This document shows positions 42,196 to 50,809 of a stretch of DNA of 64,000 nucleotides, piece after piece. The notes under the pieces are model-generated. The model saw nothing but the letters and a program-made list of their open reading frames with translations, was not told where the DNA came from and did no database searches. The translations under genes and the position numbers were made by a program. The first letter of the stretch is position 1. Every line of letters starts with the position of its first letter. This DNA comes from Chloroflexota bacterium (GTDB lineage: Bacteria > Chloroflexota > Anaerolineae > UBA4142 > SHND01), in the NCBI GenBank assembly GCA_029778615.1, contig JAKOPZ010000126.1, positions 1 through 64,000 of the forward strand, read 5' to 3'.

Positions 42196-42849
42196 TTATG
42201 CTTGGTCCAACTGCCACGCCGTTAAATTCTCGCGCAACTTTTGCAGCGCGAGCCGCGCTCGCGTATGAATTGTTCCAATCGGTTCATTCAAACGCGCCGC
42301 AATTTCTTGATGCGTCAATCCTTCAAAATAGGCGAGTTCAATCACATTCCGTTGCGCGTCGGGCAAGCCGGACAACGCCAAACGCACCTGTTCCCCCGTA
42401 ACCCTTGCAAGCGCCGCTTCTGCCACATCCGCCCCGGGGTCCGGCAATTCCAAAATCATTTCGTCTTCTACATCAGTCGAAAGCGGATTCGGACGGACAC
42501 GACGGCGGCGCAGTTCGTCAATCGCCAGATTATGCACAATCCCAAACAGCCATGCGGTAAATTGGCCGCGTTGTAATTCAAATTGCGCCGCGCGCTTCCA
42601 CACGCGCCAAAAAGCTTCCTGGACAATTTCTTCGGCAGCGTTCCGTTCGCCCAACATTTTGAGCGCGAGTCCCATCGCTGCTGCCGCATAGCGCTCGTAC
42701 AATTCTTCCAGCGCGCGTTTGTCCTGACGCGCGACGCGCGCCATCAACTGCGCGTCGGTCAACGCGTCAGCGCCCATGCGAAGGGGCGTCACCGCCGCGC
42801 TCGTCATCGCGGCGGTCGCCGCGAGCGATGACCAGAGTGCAGTAATCAC
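42196..42849 (-). CDS. ECF sigma factor, SigK-like
   Basis: The 217-residue protein has region 2 (EELYERYAAAAMGLALKMLG; AEEIVQEAFWRVWKRAAQFE; FTAWLFGIVHNLAIDELRRR) and region 4 (LSGLPDAQRNVIELAYFEGL; EIAARLNEPIGTIHTRARLA). This matches the ECF subgroup partnered with RskA-type anti-sigma factors, here encoded directly downstream. The first 25 residues (before MGADALTDAQLMARVARQDK) look atypical, so translation might start at a later codon. It stands alone upstream, with no recognised target promoter. Confidence 0.9.
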   Translation of the reverse strand: MITALWSSLAATAAMTSAAVTPLRMGADALTDAQLMARVARQDKRALEELYERYAAAAMGLALKMLGERNAAEEIVQEAFWRVWKRAAQFELQRGQFTAWLFGIVHNLAIDELRRRRVRPNPLSTDVEDEMILELPDPGADVAEAALARVTGEQVRLALSGLPDAQRNVIELAYFEGLTHQEIAARLNEPIGTIHTRARLALQKLRENLTAWQLDQA

Positions 42850-42904
42850 GTTCTATTAATCTACGTAACACCATCTACCCCAAATGTATGGACCGCTTGC
42901 CCAT

Positions 42905-44551
42905 TTACAATTCGGTCACTACAGGAATGACCATCGGTCGCCGCCGCGTAGATTTATACAAGTATTCGCCAAGACTTTGTTTGAGAGTCGCACTGAGCCC
43001 CGTATCATGCGCGCTTTCGGTGACGGCATCGCGAATCACTTGTTTCGCGCCCTCGATGATGCTTTCTGCTTCGGGATTATAGACAAAGCCGCGCGTTTCA
43101 ATCTCAGGACCAAAGACAATTTCGCCCGTGCGCATGTCAATCCCCAACATGGCGATAAAGAAACCATCTTGCGCGAGATGATGGCGGTCGCGCAAAACCA
43201 CACTGCCAATGTCTCCTACGCCGATGCCGTCCACCAATACATCCGCCGCGCTGACCTCCTCGCGCAGCACATGTCCCTTGCCGCCCACATCAAATTCGAC
43301 AACATCGCCATTTTCGATAATGAACACATGGTCGCGGCGATAGCCGAGTGATTCTGCCAAACGCCCGTGAATGACCAAATGCCGATATTCGCCGTGTACG
43401 GGAATAAAATATTTCGGGCGCACAAGGTTGAGCATCCACTTTTGTTCTTCTTGACTCGCATGTCCCGAAACATGCACGTCGAGAAAGCGGTCATAGTACA
43501 CCGTTGCGCCTTCGCGGAACAAATTGTTGAGCGTCTTGTTCACCATTTCTTCGTTGCCCGGAATCGCGCTCGAAGAAAGAATCACCGTATCGCCGGTTTT
43601 CAATGTCACCTGCTTGTGCTCACGATTCGCCATCTTGGTCAACGCGCTCGTCGGTTCCCCTTGCCCGCCGGTACAGACAATCAAAATTTCCGAATCGCTG
43701 TAATCGTCCAGCTCGTCCGCGCGAATGAAACGATTGGGGTCGGCTTGGAGATAACCCAACTCGACCGCCATTTTTACATTGTCCTGAATCGAGCGCCCGA
43801 TGACGCACACTTTGCGTTCAAACCGCTTTGCCGCGTCAATCGCCTGCTGAATGCGCGAGATGTTGGAAGCGAACGTGGCGACCAGAATACGTCCGTCTGC
43901 CAACGCAAACACGCGCGCAAAGGTATCTTGAATCACTTGCTCGCTCGGCGTATGTCCGGGCGAATCGGCATTTGTACTGTCGCTCAATAATGCCAGAACG
44001 CCGCGCGCGCCCAGCTCTGCGATTTTTGCAAAATCCGTCATCTCGCCGTCCACCGGATTCGGGTCAAATTTGAAATCGCCCGAATGCACAATCGTGCCGA
44101 GCGGCGTCGTAATTGCCATGCCCACGCCATCGGGAATGGAATGACTCACGTGAAACGTTTCAATAGTGAATGGTCCTACCTGAAACGTATCCCGTTCTTG
44201 AATGACGTGAATCGTCGCGTCGCGCACCTTGTTCAATTTCAATTTCACTTGAATCAAACCGGCGGTGAGTTTGGTCGCATACAGCGGAACATTGAGGCGC
44301 GGCAGAACATACGGCAGCGCGCCAATGTGGTCTTCGTGTCCGTGCGTGATGATGATGCCCAAAACTTTGTCTTGATGTTCGAGCAGGTAGGAAATATCGG
44401 GGATGACCAAATCCACGCCGAGCATGTGCGATTCAGGAAACATCATGCCGGCGTCAATGACAAGAATGGCGTCATCGTATTCGAACGCCGTCATGTTCTT
44501 GCCAATTTCGCCAACCCCACCGAGGGGAATAATGCGGAGCGTATTAGTCAT
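42905..44551 (-). CDS. rnj: Ribonuclease J
   Basis: The 548-residue metallo-beta-lactamase/beta-CASP RNase has both endo- and 5'-3' exoribonuclease activity in mRNA turnover and rRNA maturation. The metal-binding HGHEDHIGALPYVL motif is near 75. GGVGEIGKNMTAFEYDDAIL opens the fold, HSGDFKFDPNPVDGEMTD carries a further ligand, and beta-CASP motifs GQGEPTSALTKMANREHKQV and HVSGHASQEEQK follow. ATG 44551 (MTNTLRIIPLGGVGEIGKNM) fits all relatives; the frame is open to 44740. The coding end overlaps no neighbour. The udg gene lies upstream on the same strand. Confidence 0.95.
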   Translation of the reverse strand: MTNTLRIIPLGGVGEIGKNMTAFEYDDAILVIDAGMMFPESHMLGVDLVIPDISYLLEHQDKVLGIIITHGHEDHIGALPYVLPRLNVPLYATKLTAGLIQVKLKLNKVRDATIHVIQERDTFQVGPFTIETFHVSHSIPDGVGMAITTPLGTIVHSGDFKFDPNPVDGEMTDFAKIAELGARGVLALLSDSTNADSPGHTPSEQVIQDTFARVFALADGRILVATFASNISRIQQAIDAAKRFERKVCVIGRSIQDNVKMAVELGYLQADPNRFIRADELDDYSDSEILIVCTGGQGEPTSALTKMANREHKQVTLKTGDTVILSSSAIPGNEEMVNKTLNNLFREGATVYYDRFLDVHVSGHASQEEQKWMLNLVRPKYFIPVHGEYRHLVIHGRLAESLGYRRDHVFIIENGDVVEFDVGGKGHVLREEVSAADVLVDGIGVGDIGSVVLRDRHHLAQDGFFIAMLGIDMRTGEIVFGPEIETRGFVYNPEAESIIEGAKQVIRDAVTESAHDTGLSATLKQSLGEYLYKSTRRRPMVIPVVTEL

Positions 44552-44618
44552 TTCGAGACAATAGGACGAATGACGAATTATTTTTTGTTTCGTCTCGAGT
44601 CCTGCGTCTTGCGTTTTT

Positions 44619-45257
44619 TCAAAACATTCTGAGTTGTTCTGCGGGCGGGTCCTTTTGTGGTGCGGGTTGCGGTGCCGACACGCCCGCGTCGGCTTTTTTT
44701 GATTCTTGAATGTACGTCGGCAATTTCTTGAAATCTTCAATCAACACTGGTTTCAAATTGATGTTGTGCAGCGCGGCGGCAGGATGAAACATGGGCACCA
44801 CCATCAAATGACCAAACCGTTTGGCTTTGCCGTGAATCGCTGAAATTTTTTCATTCGGAAACCAACGCGCCATCGCAAAGCGGCTGATGGTCACAATCAC
44901 GCGCGGTTGAATCAATTCGATTTGTTGGTCCAGCCACGGGCGACATGCTTCGATTTCTTCAGGCAGCGGGTCGCGATTGTTGGGCGGACGATGTTTGACC
45001 ACATTCGTAATAAAAATATCCGAGCGCTTGAGATTGATGTGCGCCAACAGTTCATCCAAAAATTTTCCTGCCGCGCCCACAAAGGGACGTCCCTGCTGGT
45101 CTTCATGGAACCCGGGACCCTCGCCAATCATCATAATCTCGGCATTGGCAGGTCCCTCGCCCGGAACGCCTTGGGTCGCCGTTTTATATAGAGGACAGCG
45201 CGTGCAGGCACGCACCTGTTCCGCAATCGCATTCAATTCGTCGCTTTTGTTTGACAT
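44619..45257 (-). CDS. udg: Family 4 uracil-DNA glycosylase
   Basis: A 212-residue iron-sulfur-type UDG that removes uracil from deaminated DNA. CTRCPLYKTATQGVPGEGP holds the first cluster cysteine pair. MMIGEGPGFHEDQQGRPFVG is the catalytic motif A, and MFHPAAAL the minor-groove motif. The third cluster ligand is EACRPWL. At the fourth position family 4 enzymes usually have KCRPPxNR; here it is VKHRPPNNRDPLP, with His in place of Cys. ATG 45257 (MSNKSDELNAIAEQVRACTR) is preceded by GAGG. It may be co-transcribed with rnj downstream. Confidence 0.9.
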   Translation of the reverse strand: MSNKSDELNAIAEQVRACTRCPLYKTATQGVPGEGPANAEIMMIGEGPGFHEDQQGRPFVGAAGKFLDELLAHINLKRSDIFITNVVKHRPPNNRDPLPEEIEACRPWLDQQIELIQPRVIVTISRFAMARWFPNEKISAIHGKAKRFGHLMVVPMFHPAAALHNINLKPVLIEDFKKLPTYIQESKKADAGVSAPQPAPQKDPPAEQLRMF

Positions 45258-45370
45258 TGCTTTTCCCTCGTCAAGATTGCGCGCATTATACTCCAAAATG
45301 AAACGCGCATTTTCAATACGGGTCGTTTCGGATAGTAACGGACTTTTTTTTCACTTGCGGCGCAAATCAC

Positions 45371-45399
45371 TTGAAAGCGCGCGCGGCTTGTGTTATCCT
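45371..45399 (+). promoter_or_regulatory. Promoter of the L,D-transpeptidase gene
   Basis: TTGAAA (45371-45376) and TATCCT (45394-45399) are separated by 17 bases, giving a leader of about 65 bases. Confidence 0.5.
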
Positions 45400-45470
45400 G
45401 CGTGAGCACACGCGGCTTGTACCAGAACCCTACCGCACGCCGTACCAAACCTGTATCGGATGAGGCAAAA

Positions 45471-46394
45471 ATGAAACGAGTTCTCTTTTTCTTGCTCTTG
45501 GGCGCGCTGTTGCTTACGACCGCAGCGCCTTTTGTTGCGACCACACACGCGGCGGGACCCGAATGGGTCATCGTCAATCCCGGCGACACGCTCTTTTCCA
45601 TCGCCGCGCGCTATGGTGTTTCGGTTGAACTCTTGATGCGCGCCAACAATTTACCCAATGCCAACTTTGTCTATTCGGGACAACGCTTGTTGATTCCCGA
45701 CCCGTTGATGATTTTGGAGCAGCCCGCGCAAAATGTTTCCGTCAACGCGCCCGCGAGTGTTGCCTCCATCGCGCAAGGCAACCCGAGCGCGGTGTACTAT
45801 ACCGTAAGTCCGGGCGACACACTTGCCGCGATTGCGCAACGGTACGGCGTTTCCATCGCCGCGATTGCCCAAGCAAATAATCTAACGAACTGGAATTTTG
45901 TTTGGTATGGACAGCGGCTCGTCATTCCCGGCGCGAACATGCCTGCGCCCGCGCCCGCACAGCCCGTTGCCCCCCCCCCTGCCGCGCCGGTGGCAGCTGC
46001 ACCCGCGCCCGCGAACGCGCCGACGGATGGGAAATGGATTGATGTGAATGTTTCCAATCAGACCATCACCGCATACGAAGGCAGCGTCGCCATCAAAACG
46101 ATTCTCGTTTCCACCGGGTTGCCGCGCACGCCCACCGTTTTGGGCACCTATAAAATTTTGTCCAAATATCCCGCCGTGCGAATGACGGGCGGCACACCCG
46201 GCATTGATTATTATGACTTGCCCAACGTGCCGTACACCATGTTTTTCTTTCGCGGCTATGCGATTCATGGAACGTACTGGCACAATAATTTTGGACATCC
46301 GATGAGTCACGGTTGCGTCAACTTGCCCACCACTGAAGCGAAATGGTTTTACGAATGGGCGCCCATCGGAACGCCGGTGGTAACACATCTCTAA
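45471..46394 (+). CDS. LysM-YkuD L,D-transpeptidase
   Basis: The 307-residue secreted protein starts at ATG 45471 with GAGG upstream. A Sec signal peptide (MKRVLFFLLLGALLLTTAAP, cut after HAA near 28) precedes two LysM domains (VIVNPGDTLFSIAARYGVSV; YTVSPGDTLAAIAQRYGVSI), a Pro/Ala linker, and a YkuD catalytic domain. The latter has HGTYWHNNFGHPMSHGCVNL, with the active-site His and Cys. It would bind peptidoglycan through LysM and form 3-3 cross-links or anchor proteins. A promoter lies upstream and a strong terminator downstream, so it is monocistronic. Confidence 0.95.
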   Translation: MKRVLFFLLLGALLLTTAAPFVATTHAAGPEWVIVNPGDTLFSIAARYGVSVELLMRANNLPNANFVYSGQRLLIPDPLMILEQPAQNVSVNAPASVASIAQGNPSAVYYTVSPGDTLAAIAQRYGVSIAAIAQANNLTNWNFVWYGQRLVIPGANMPAPAPAQPVAPPPAAPVAAAPAPANAPTDGKWIDVNVSNQTITAYEGSVAIKTILVSTGLPRTPTVLGTYKILSKYPAVRMTGGTPGIDYYDLPNVPYTMFFFRGYAIHGTYWHNNFGHPMSHGCVNLPTTEAKWFYEWAPIGTPVVTHL

Positions 46395-46413
46395 CGGTTT
46401 CAAAAAAAAGCGG

Positions 46414-46446
46414 ACGGCGAGTTCATCACGAACTCGCCGTTTTTTT
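46414..46446 (+). terminator. Terminator after the L,D-transpeptidase gene
   Basis: ACGGCGAGTTC and GAACTCGCCGT form a perfect 11-bp stem with a 5-base loop, followed by seven T. Confidence 0.93.
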
Positions 46447-46520
46447 GATTGTTGCGAAAATTTCATTCTTGATTCAAAATCAAACGCCGCGCCCGGCACG
46501 TATCTCTGGCGCGACGGTTT

Positions 46521-47225
46521 ATGAAAACAACTATGACTGGAAGCGAACACGAACGCGCCCGCGAAAACCAAGCAATGTTCGCGCGCATTGCGCCGCGTTA
46601 CGATTTGATGAATCGCCTGATGACGGCAGGCATGGATATGAGTTGGCGGCGCGAATTGATTGAACGCGCCGCGCTCCAAGCCGGTGCGCGCGTGTTGGAC
46701 ATTGGCACCGGCACCGGCGACCTCGCACAACAAGTGTCGGCGCGTTGTCCGCAGTGTGTGGCAATCGCTTCGGACTATACGTTCGAAATGATGAATACGG
46801 GCAGGCGAAACGGACGCACGCTGAATTTCAACGCGGCGGACGCGCTGCATTTGCCTTTTCCATCCGATACCTTTGACGCGGTGGTTTCGGGCTTTTTGCT
46901 GCGCAACGTCACCGATTTGGAGCGCGCGCTGCGCGAACAATTTCGCATTTTGAAACAAAGCGGACGCTGGGTCGCACTCGATACGACGCGTCCCGAAAAA
47001 AATCTCTTGACGCCGTTCATCCAATTTTATTTACAGCGCATCATCCCCGCGCTCGGAAAATACATCGCAGGACAAGGCGACGCGTACGGGTACTTGACGC
47101 GTTCCACCCAAAATTTTTTGCGCGCCGAAGAATTGGCGAACCTCGCGCAGCGCGCGGGTTTTCGCGAGGTCGGCTTTGCGCGAAAAAATTTTGGCACCAT
47201 TGCAATTCATTGGGGGATGAAATAA
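46521..47225 (+). CDS. menG: Demethylmenaquinone methyltransferase
   Basis: The 234-residue UbiE/MenG-type enzyme methylates demethylmenaquinone, the last step of menaquinone synthesis. Signature segments are MFARIAPRYDLMNRLMTAGM, the SAM-binding VLDIGTGTGDLAQQVSARCP, VSGFLLRNVTDLERALRE, and ALDTTRPEKNLLTPFIQFYL near the end. A context of menA (85 bases downstream) and the other men genes supports MenG over UbiE. The frame begins with ATG in MKTTMTGSEHERARENQAMF; a second ATG four codons later is possible. Confidence 0.92.
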   Translation: MKTTMTGSEHERARENQAMFARIAPRYDLMNRLMTAGMDMSWRRELIERAALQAGARVLDIGTGTGDLAQQVSARCPQCVAIASDYTFEMMNTGRRNGRTLNFNAADALHLPFPSDTFDAVVSGFLLRNVTDLERALREQFRILKQSGRWVALDTTRPEKNLLTPFIQFYLQRIIPALGKYIAGQGDAYGYLTRSTQNFLRAEELANLAQRAGFREVGFARKNFGTIAIHWGMK

Positions 47226-47266
47226 CAAACCATTCACGCGGCTCTGGAATCCGTAATCCGTCTGTA

Positions 47267-47297
47267 TTTTCCGCGTTTATCCGCGTTCATCCGCGTC
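47267..47297. repeat. Short tandem repeat TCCGCGTTYA between menG and menA
   Basis: Three tandem units TCCGCGTTTA, TCCGCGTTCA and TCCGCGTCCT precede the menA start codon and occupy the place of its ribosome site. Confidence 0.7.
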
Positions 47298-47308
47298 CTA
47301 TTACAAAC

Positions 47309-48214
47309 ATGGTTGCCTCTTCCACAAAATCTCCACTCGAAATTTGGTGGCTCGCGATTCGCCCGCGCACGCTGCCCGCCGCCGCCGCACCCGTACTAGT
47401 GGGTTCCGCGCTCGCGTTCTATCAAAACGCGTTTCAATTTTTTCCCGCGCTCGCCGCGTTGCTCGGCGCGCTGCTTTTGCAAATCGGTGCGAATCTGGCG
47501 AACGATGTGTTCGATTTCAAAAAAGGCGCGGACACACACGAACGTTTGGGTCCGCCGCGCGTGACCCAGTTGGGACTGCTCACGCCGAATCAAGTTCTAA
47601 TTGGCATGGGCGTTACGTTCGCGCTTGCCGCGCTCGTCGGTCTCTATTTAATTTATGTTGGCGGCTGGGTCATCTTGCTCATCGGGGGCTTGGCAATCAT
47701 CAGTGCCATTGCGTACACGGGCGGACCCTTTCCGCTCGGTTATCATGGGCTGGGCGAAATTTTTGTGTTTTTATTTTTTGGACTTGCCGCAGTATGTGGA
47801 ACGTATTTTGTGCAAGCGGGAACCGTAACGCCGCTCGTGTGGATTTCGGCTGTTCCCATCGGCTTGCTCGCCGTCGCCATCCTCGTCGTCAACAATCTCC
47901 GCGACCTTGACACGGACCGCGCGGCAGGCAAGAAAACGGTGGCAGTCCGCATCGGCGCGGCGCAAACGATTCGCGAATACGCGCTGCTCGTCGCGTTGGC
48001 GTTCGCGATTCCACTGCTGTTGTTCGCGACGAATTTTGAATTGGTGTGGCTCGTGCTTGTTTACGCGGCGGTTCCGTACGCGCTGCGAATCTATCGCATC
48101 GTCAAAAACGAACACGGCCGCGCGCTAAACGCCGCGCTCGGCGGCACGGCACAGTTGGAATTTATCTATGCACTTTTATTCGCGTTGGGACTCGGTCTCG
48201 CGCGCGTCTTGTAA
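47309..48214 (+). CDS. menA: 1,4-dihydroxy-2-naphthoate polyprenyltransferase
   Basis: The 301-residue UbiA-superfamily membrane enzyme attaches the isoprenoid tail to DHNA. LAIRPRTLPAAAAPVLVGSA is the typical start. The first Asp-rich motif is NLANDVFDFKKGADTHERLG, and the second NNLRDLDTDRAAGKKTVAVR. Eight to nine hydrophobic helices follow the family plan. ATG 47309 (MVASSTKSPLEIWWLAIRPR) is chosen because it keeps the family N-terminus; the frame is open to 47210. Its last 39 bases overlap the 3' end of menE on the opposite strand. Confidence 0.94.
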   Translation: MVASSTKSPLEIWWLAIRPRTLPAAAAPVLVGSALAFYQNAFQFFPALAALLGALLLQIGANLANDVFDFKKGADTHERLGPPRVTQLGLLTPNQVLIGMGVTFALAALVGLYLIYVGGWVILLIGGLAIISAIAYTGGPFPLGYHGLGEIFVFLFFGLAAVCGTYFVQAGTVTPLVWISAVPIGLLAVAILVVNNLRDLDTDRAAGKKTVAVRIGAAQTIREYALLVALAFAIPLLLFATNFELVWLVLVYAAVPYALRIYRIVKNEHGRALNAALGGTAQLEFIYALLFALGLGLARVL

Positions 48215-49675
48215 TTCGGCGCGTTCGCGCAGCACATTTCGCAACAGCTTGCCCGAAGCATTGCGCGGCAAATTTTCCACAAAAACAAATCGCGTCGGAA
48301 TTTTATAGCGCGCCAATCTCTCGGCGCAAAACATTTTCAATTCGTCCGCGCTCACACCACCCAATTCGCGCACAACACAATACGCCATCGGCGTCTGCCC
48401 CCACGCGGCGTCCTCCACGCCGACCACTGCCGCGTCCAAAAGCGCGGGATGCGCGCGCAGAACATTTTCAATTTCGGCGGGATAAATATTCTCGCCGCCC
48501 GACACAATCAAATCCTCACGCCGCGCGACAACGTATAAAAAGCCCTCCTTGTCCAAATATCCCAAATCGCCCGTGTGAAACCAACCTTCGCGAAACGCGC
48601 GCGCCGTCCCTTCCGCATCCTCTGCATATTCCTTCATCACCGTCGCGCCGCGTATCAAAATTTCTCCAACGTTCTCGCTCGCTTCATGCTCAATCTTCAA
48701 TTCCACGCCAAACAACGGCATCCCCGCCGAACCCAATTTTCCCAACACATCATACGGCGCGAGCGTCGCCACTTGAGATGCCGCTTCTGTCAAGCCGTAC
48801 GTTTGCACCACAGGCACATTTTTTTCCGCGCAGCGTTCCAATAAATTTTTCGGCGCAGGTCCACCGCCCAACAGCACACAGCGCAGCGTTGACGGAAAAT
48901 CTTGCTCACCGCGCGCGTCGAGAACGCGCTGCAGCATCGTACTCACCAACGAAACAATCGTAACGCGTTTTTCGTCGAACGCGCGATTCACTTGCGCCGC
49001 GTCAAACGATTCATGCAGCACCACCGGATTTCCATAAATCACGCTTCGCAGCAAAATCGCCAGCCCGCCGATATGAAACAATGGCAAACACGCGAGCCAC
49101 ACATCGTCATCATGCAGTCCGAGATTCAACGCGGAAGCAATGGCATTGTGCCAATGATTTGCGTACGTCAACACCGCGCCTTTCGGTTTGCCCGTAGTGC
49201 CGGAAGTGAAAAGAATCGCGTGGGGAGATTGGAGACTGAAGACTAGAGATTCAGCGCGAATGTTCGTAGAGACGTTTCGCTGAAACGTCTCCGCCCACGA
49301 AAGCGCGCGCAAATCGCCAATTGTTTGCGCCACCTTCATCGCCAGTTGTTCGTTTGCATCATCATGAATCAAAACCCGCGCGTGAAGGTGATTCAATTGC
49401 CATTCGATTTCGTTCGCCACCAAACGCGTATTGATTGGCACAAGCACCGCGCCAATGCGCGCGAGCGCGTGTACGAGAAACACATACGCGTCGCTGTTTC
49501 GCATCAGCACCGCAACGCGCATTTTTTCTGAAATTCCATGCGTGACGAGTTGCGCGGCGATTTCATTCACGCGTTCATTCAATTCGCGGAACGTCCAAAA
49601 TTCATTTCCAAAAAACAACGCGATCCGTTCGGGTGAACGCATCGCGCGTTGGGCGAGCCAATCTTGCATCGTCAT
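48176..49675 (-). CDS. menE: o-Succinylbenzoate-CoA ligase
   Basis: The 499-residue adenylate-forming enzyme activates o-succinylbenzoate to its CoA ester. The P-loop-like motif is ILFTSGTTGKPKGAVLTYAN near 155. Other motifs are VVQTYGLTEAASQVATLAPY, WFHTGDLGYLDKEGFLYVVA and the terminal LPRNASGKLLRN with the catalytic Lys. Just before the P-loop a segment ETFQRNVSTNIRAESLVFSL is encoded by interspersed repeats (49223-49293) inserted in frame. The ATG at 49675 adjoins the target duplication of MITE A copy 2, so the original ribosome site was displaced. It is the last gene of menF-D-H-B-E. Confidence 0.92.
   Translation of the reverse strand: MTMQDWLAQRAMRSPERIALFFGNEFWTFRELNERVNEIAAQLVTHGISEKMRVAVLMRNSDAYVFLVHALARIGAVLVPINTRLVANEIEWQLNHLHARVLIHDDANEQLAMKVAQTIGDLRALSWAETFQRNVSTNIRAESLVFSLQSPHAILFTSGTTGKPKGAVLTYANHWHNAIASALNLGLHDDDVWLACLPLFHIGGLAILLRSVIYGNPVVLHESFDAAQVNRAFDEKRVTIVSLVSTMLQRVLDARGEQDFPSTLRCVLLGGGPAPKNLLERCAEKNVPVVQTYGLTEAASQVATLAPYDVLGKLGSAGMPLFGVELKIEHEASENVGEILIRGATVMKEYAEDAEGTARAFREGWFHTGDLGYLDKEGFLYVVARREDLIVSGGENIYPAEIENVLRAHPALLDAAVVGVEDAAWGQTPMAYCVVRELGGVSADELKMFCAERLARYKIPTRFVFVENLPRNASGKLLRNVLRERAELQDARETESQRE
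49223..49293. repeat. Interspersed repeats inside menE coding sequence
   Basis: GGAGATTGGAGACTGAAGAC plus TAGAGATTC resembles the intergenic repeats at 50741 and 60474. CGTAGAGACGTTTCGCTGAAACGTCTC is a palindrome related to the CGTCCCTACGGACG-type repeats at 53460. Both are in frame within menE. Confidence 0.6.
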
Positions 49676-49683
49676 CGCGTAGG

Positions 49684-49837
49684 TAAGGCGACTGCAAAGT
49701 CCCTTGACAAGGATATGTCATTTCGAACCCCTCAATCCTTCGGGGTAAACTCTGTGAGAAATCTCGTTTGTCACGAAAGGTTGAGATTTCTCGCATCCGC
49801 TCGAAATGACAATTGGCGCGACTTTGCAGTTGCCTTG
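49684..49837. mobile_element. MITE family A, copy 2 (154 bp)
   Basis: The copy is nearly identical to that at 33339-33492, with the same ends and length. It is flanked by a perfect 9-base duplication TCGCGTAGG (49675-49683 and 49838-49846). The left duplication includes the outer base of the menE start codon; the right one is part of a palindromic repeat, so the MITE landed at the edge of an older repeat between menB and menE. Confidence 0.93.
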
Positions 49838-49841
49838 TCGC

Positions 49842-49895
49842 GTAGGGGCGAAGCATTGACAGGCGCGCTTGGGAATGTCAATGCTTCGCCCCTAC
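49842..49895. repeat. 20-bp perfect inverted repeat between menB and menE
   Basis: GTAGGGGCGAAGCATTGACA and TGTCAATGCTTCGCCCCTAC form a perfect 20-bp palindrome around a 14-base spacer. No T-run follows. It resembles common intergenic palindromes and is nested with MITE A copy 2. Confidence 0.9.
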
Positions 49896-49908
49896 AACCA
49901 CCGTTCGA

Positions 49909-50733
49909 TTACGGTAATCGCGGAAATTTTCCAAAATCAGGTTTTCGTTTTTCCAAAAACGCGTTCTTGCCTTCTTGCGCCTCTTCACTCAAATAATACA
50001 ACAACGTCGCATCGCCCGCGAGCTGCTGCAAACCCGCGAGTCCGTCGGTGTCTGCGTTGAACGCGGCTTTTAACAAACGAATCGCCAGCGGACTCTTTTC
50101 CAAAATTTCGCGCGCCCACTGCACCGCTTCCGCCTCCAAATTTTCGAGCGGCACAACCGTATTTACCAAACCCATTTCCAACGCCTGCTGCGCGTTGTAT
50201 TGACGGCACAAGTACCAAATCTCGCGCGCCTTTTTGTGACCGACGATGCGCGCCAAATACCCCGCGCCGTAACCGCCGTCGAAACTTCCCACCTTTGGAC
50301 CCGTCTGTCCAAAAATCGCGTTCTCTGCCGCAATCGTCAAATCGCAGACAACATGCAAAACATGTCCGCCGCCAATCGCGTAACCCGCAACAACCGCAAT
50401 CACAGGTTTCGGAATCACGCGAATCAAGCGCTGCAAATCCAAAACATTCAAGCGCGGAATTTTATCTTCGCCGACGTAACCGCCTTTGCCGCGCACCGCT
50501 TGGTCGCCGCCCGAACAAAATGCTTTGTCGCCCGCGCCCGTAAAAAGAATCACGCCCGTATTCGCATCATCGCGCGCGTGCGTGAACGCGTCCAACAATT
50601 CCTTGACGGTCAACGGACGAAACGCGTTGCGCCGCGCGGGGCGATTGATTGTAATTTTCGCAATCGCTTCGTCCGCCGCGTGTTCGTACAAAATATCGGT
50701 ATATTCTTTAATGGGTGTCCACTGGATTGACAT
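49909..50733 (-). CDS. menB: 1,4-dihydroxy-2-naphthoyl-CoA synthase
   Basis: The 274-residue crotonase-fold enzyme closes the second naphthoquinone ring of OSB-Co[21 protein letters not shown] is the MenB-specific active-site segment. [20 protein letters not shown] forms the oxyanion hole, and [20 protein letters not shown] contains the catalytic Asp region. The length is as in MenB of other bacteria. It lies between menH and menE in the minus-strand operon, with repeat DNA on both sides. Confidence 0.96.
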   Translation of the reverse strand: MSIQWTPIKEYTDILYEHAADEAIAKITINRPARRNAFRPLTVKELLDAFTHARDDANTGVILFTGAGDKAFCSGGDQAVRGKGGYVGEDKIPRLNVLDLQRLIRVIPKPVIAVVAGYAIGGGHVLHVVCDLTIAAENAIFGQTGPKVGSFDGGYGAGYLARIVGHKKAREIWYLCRQYNAQQALEMGLVNTVVPLENLEAEAVQWAREILEKSPLAIRLLKAAFNADTDGLAGLQQLAGDATLLYYLSEEAQEGKNAFLEKRKPDFGKFPRLP

Positions 50734-50740
50734 GAAAAAA

Positions 50741-50809
50741 TGGAGACTAGAGATTAGAGACTAGAGATTGTTCAGTCTCCAACCTCCAATCTCTAGTCTC
50801 TAGTCTCTT
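50741..50809. repeat. GAGACTAGAGATT-type palindromic repeat between menH and menB
   Basis: TGGAGACTAGAGATTAGAGA followed by CTAGAGATT is mirrored by AATCTCTAGTCTCTAGTCTC. It fills the whole 66-base gap and overlaps the menH end. A relative lies at 60474-60540. Confidence 0.75.

Noticed and set aside
46521-47225. UbiE (ubiquinone) assignment
   Set aside because: All neighbouring quinone genes belong to the menaquinone pathway, so MenG is the better call.
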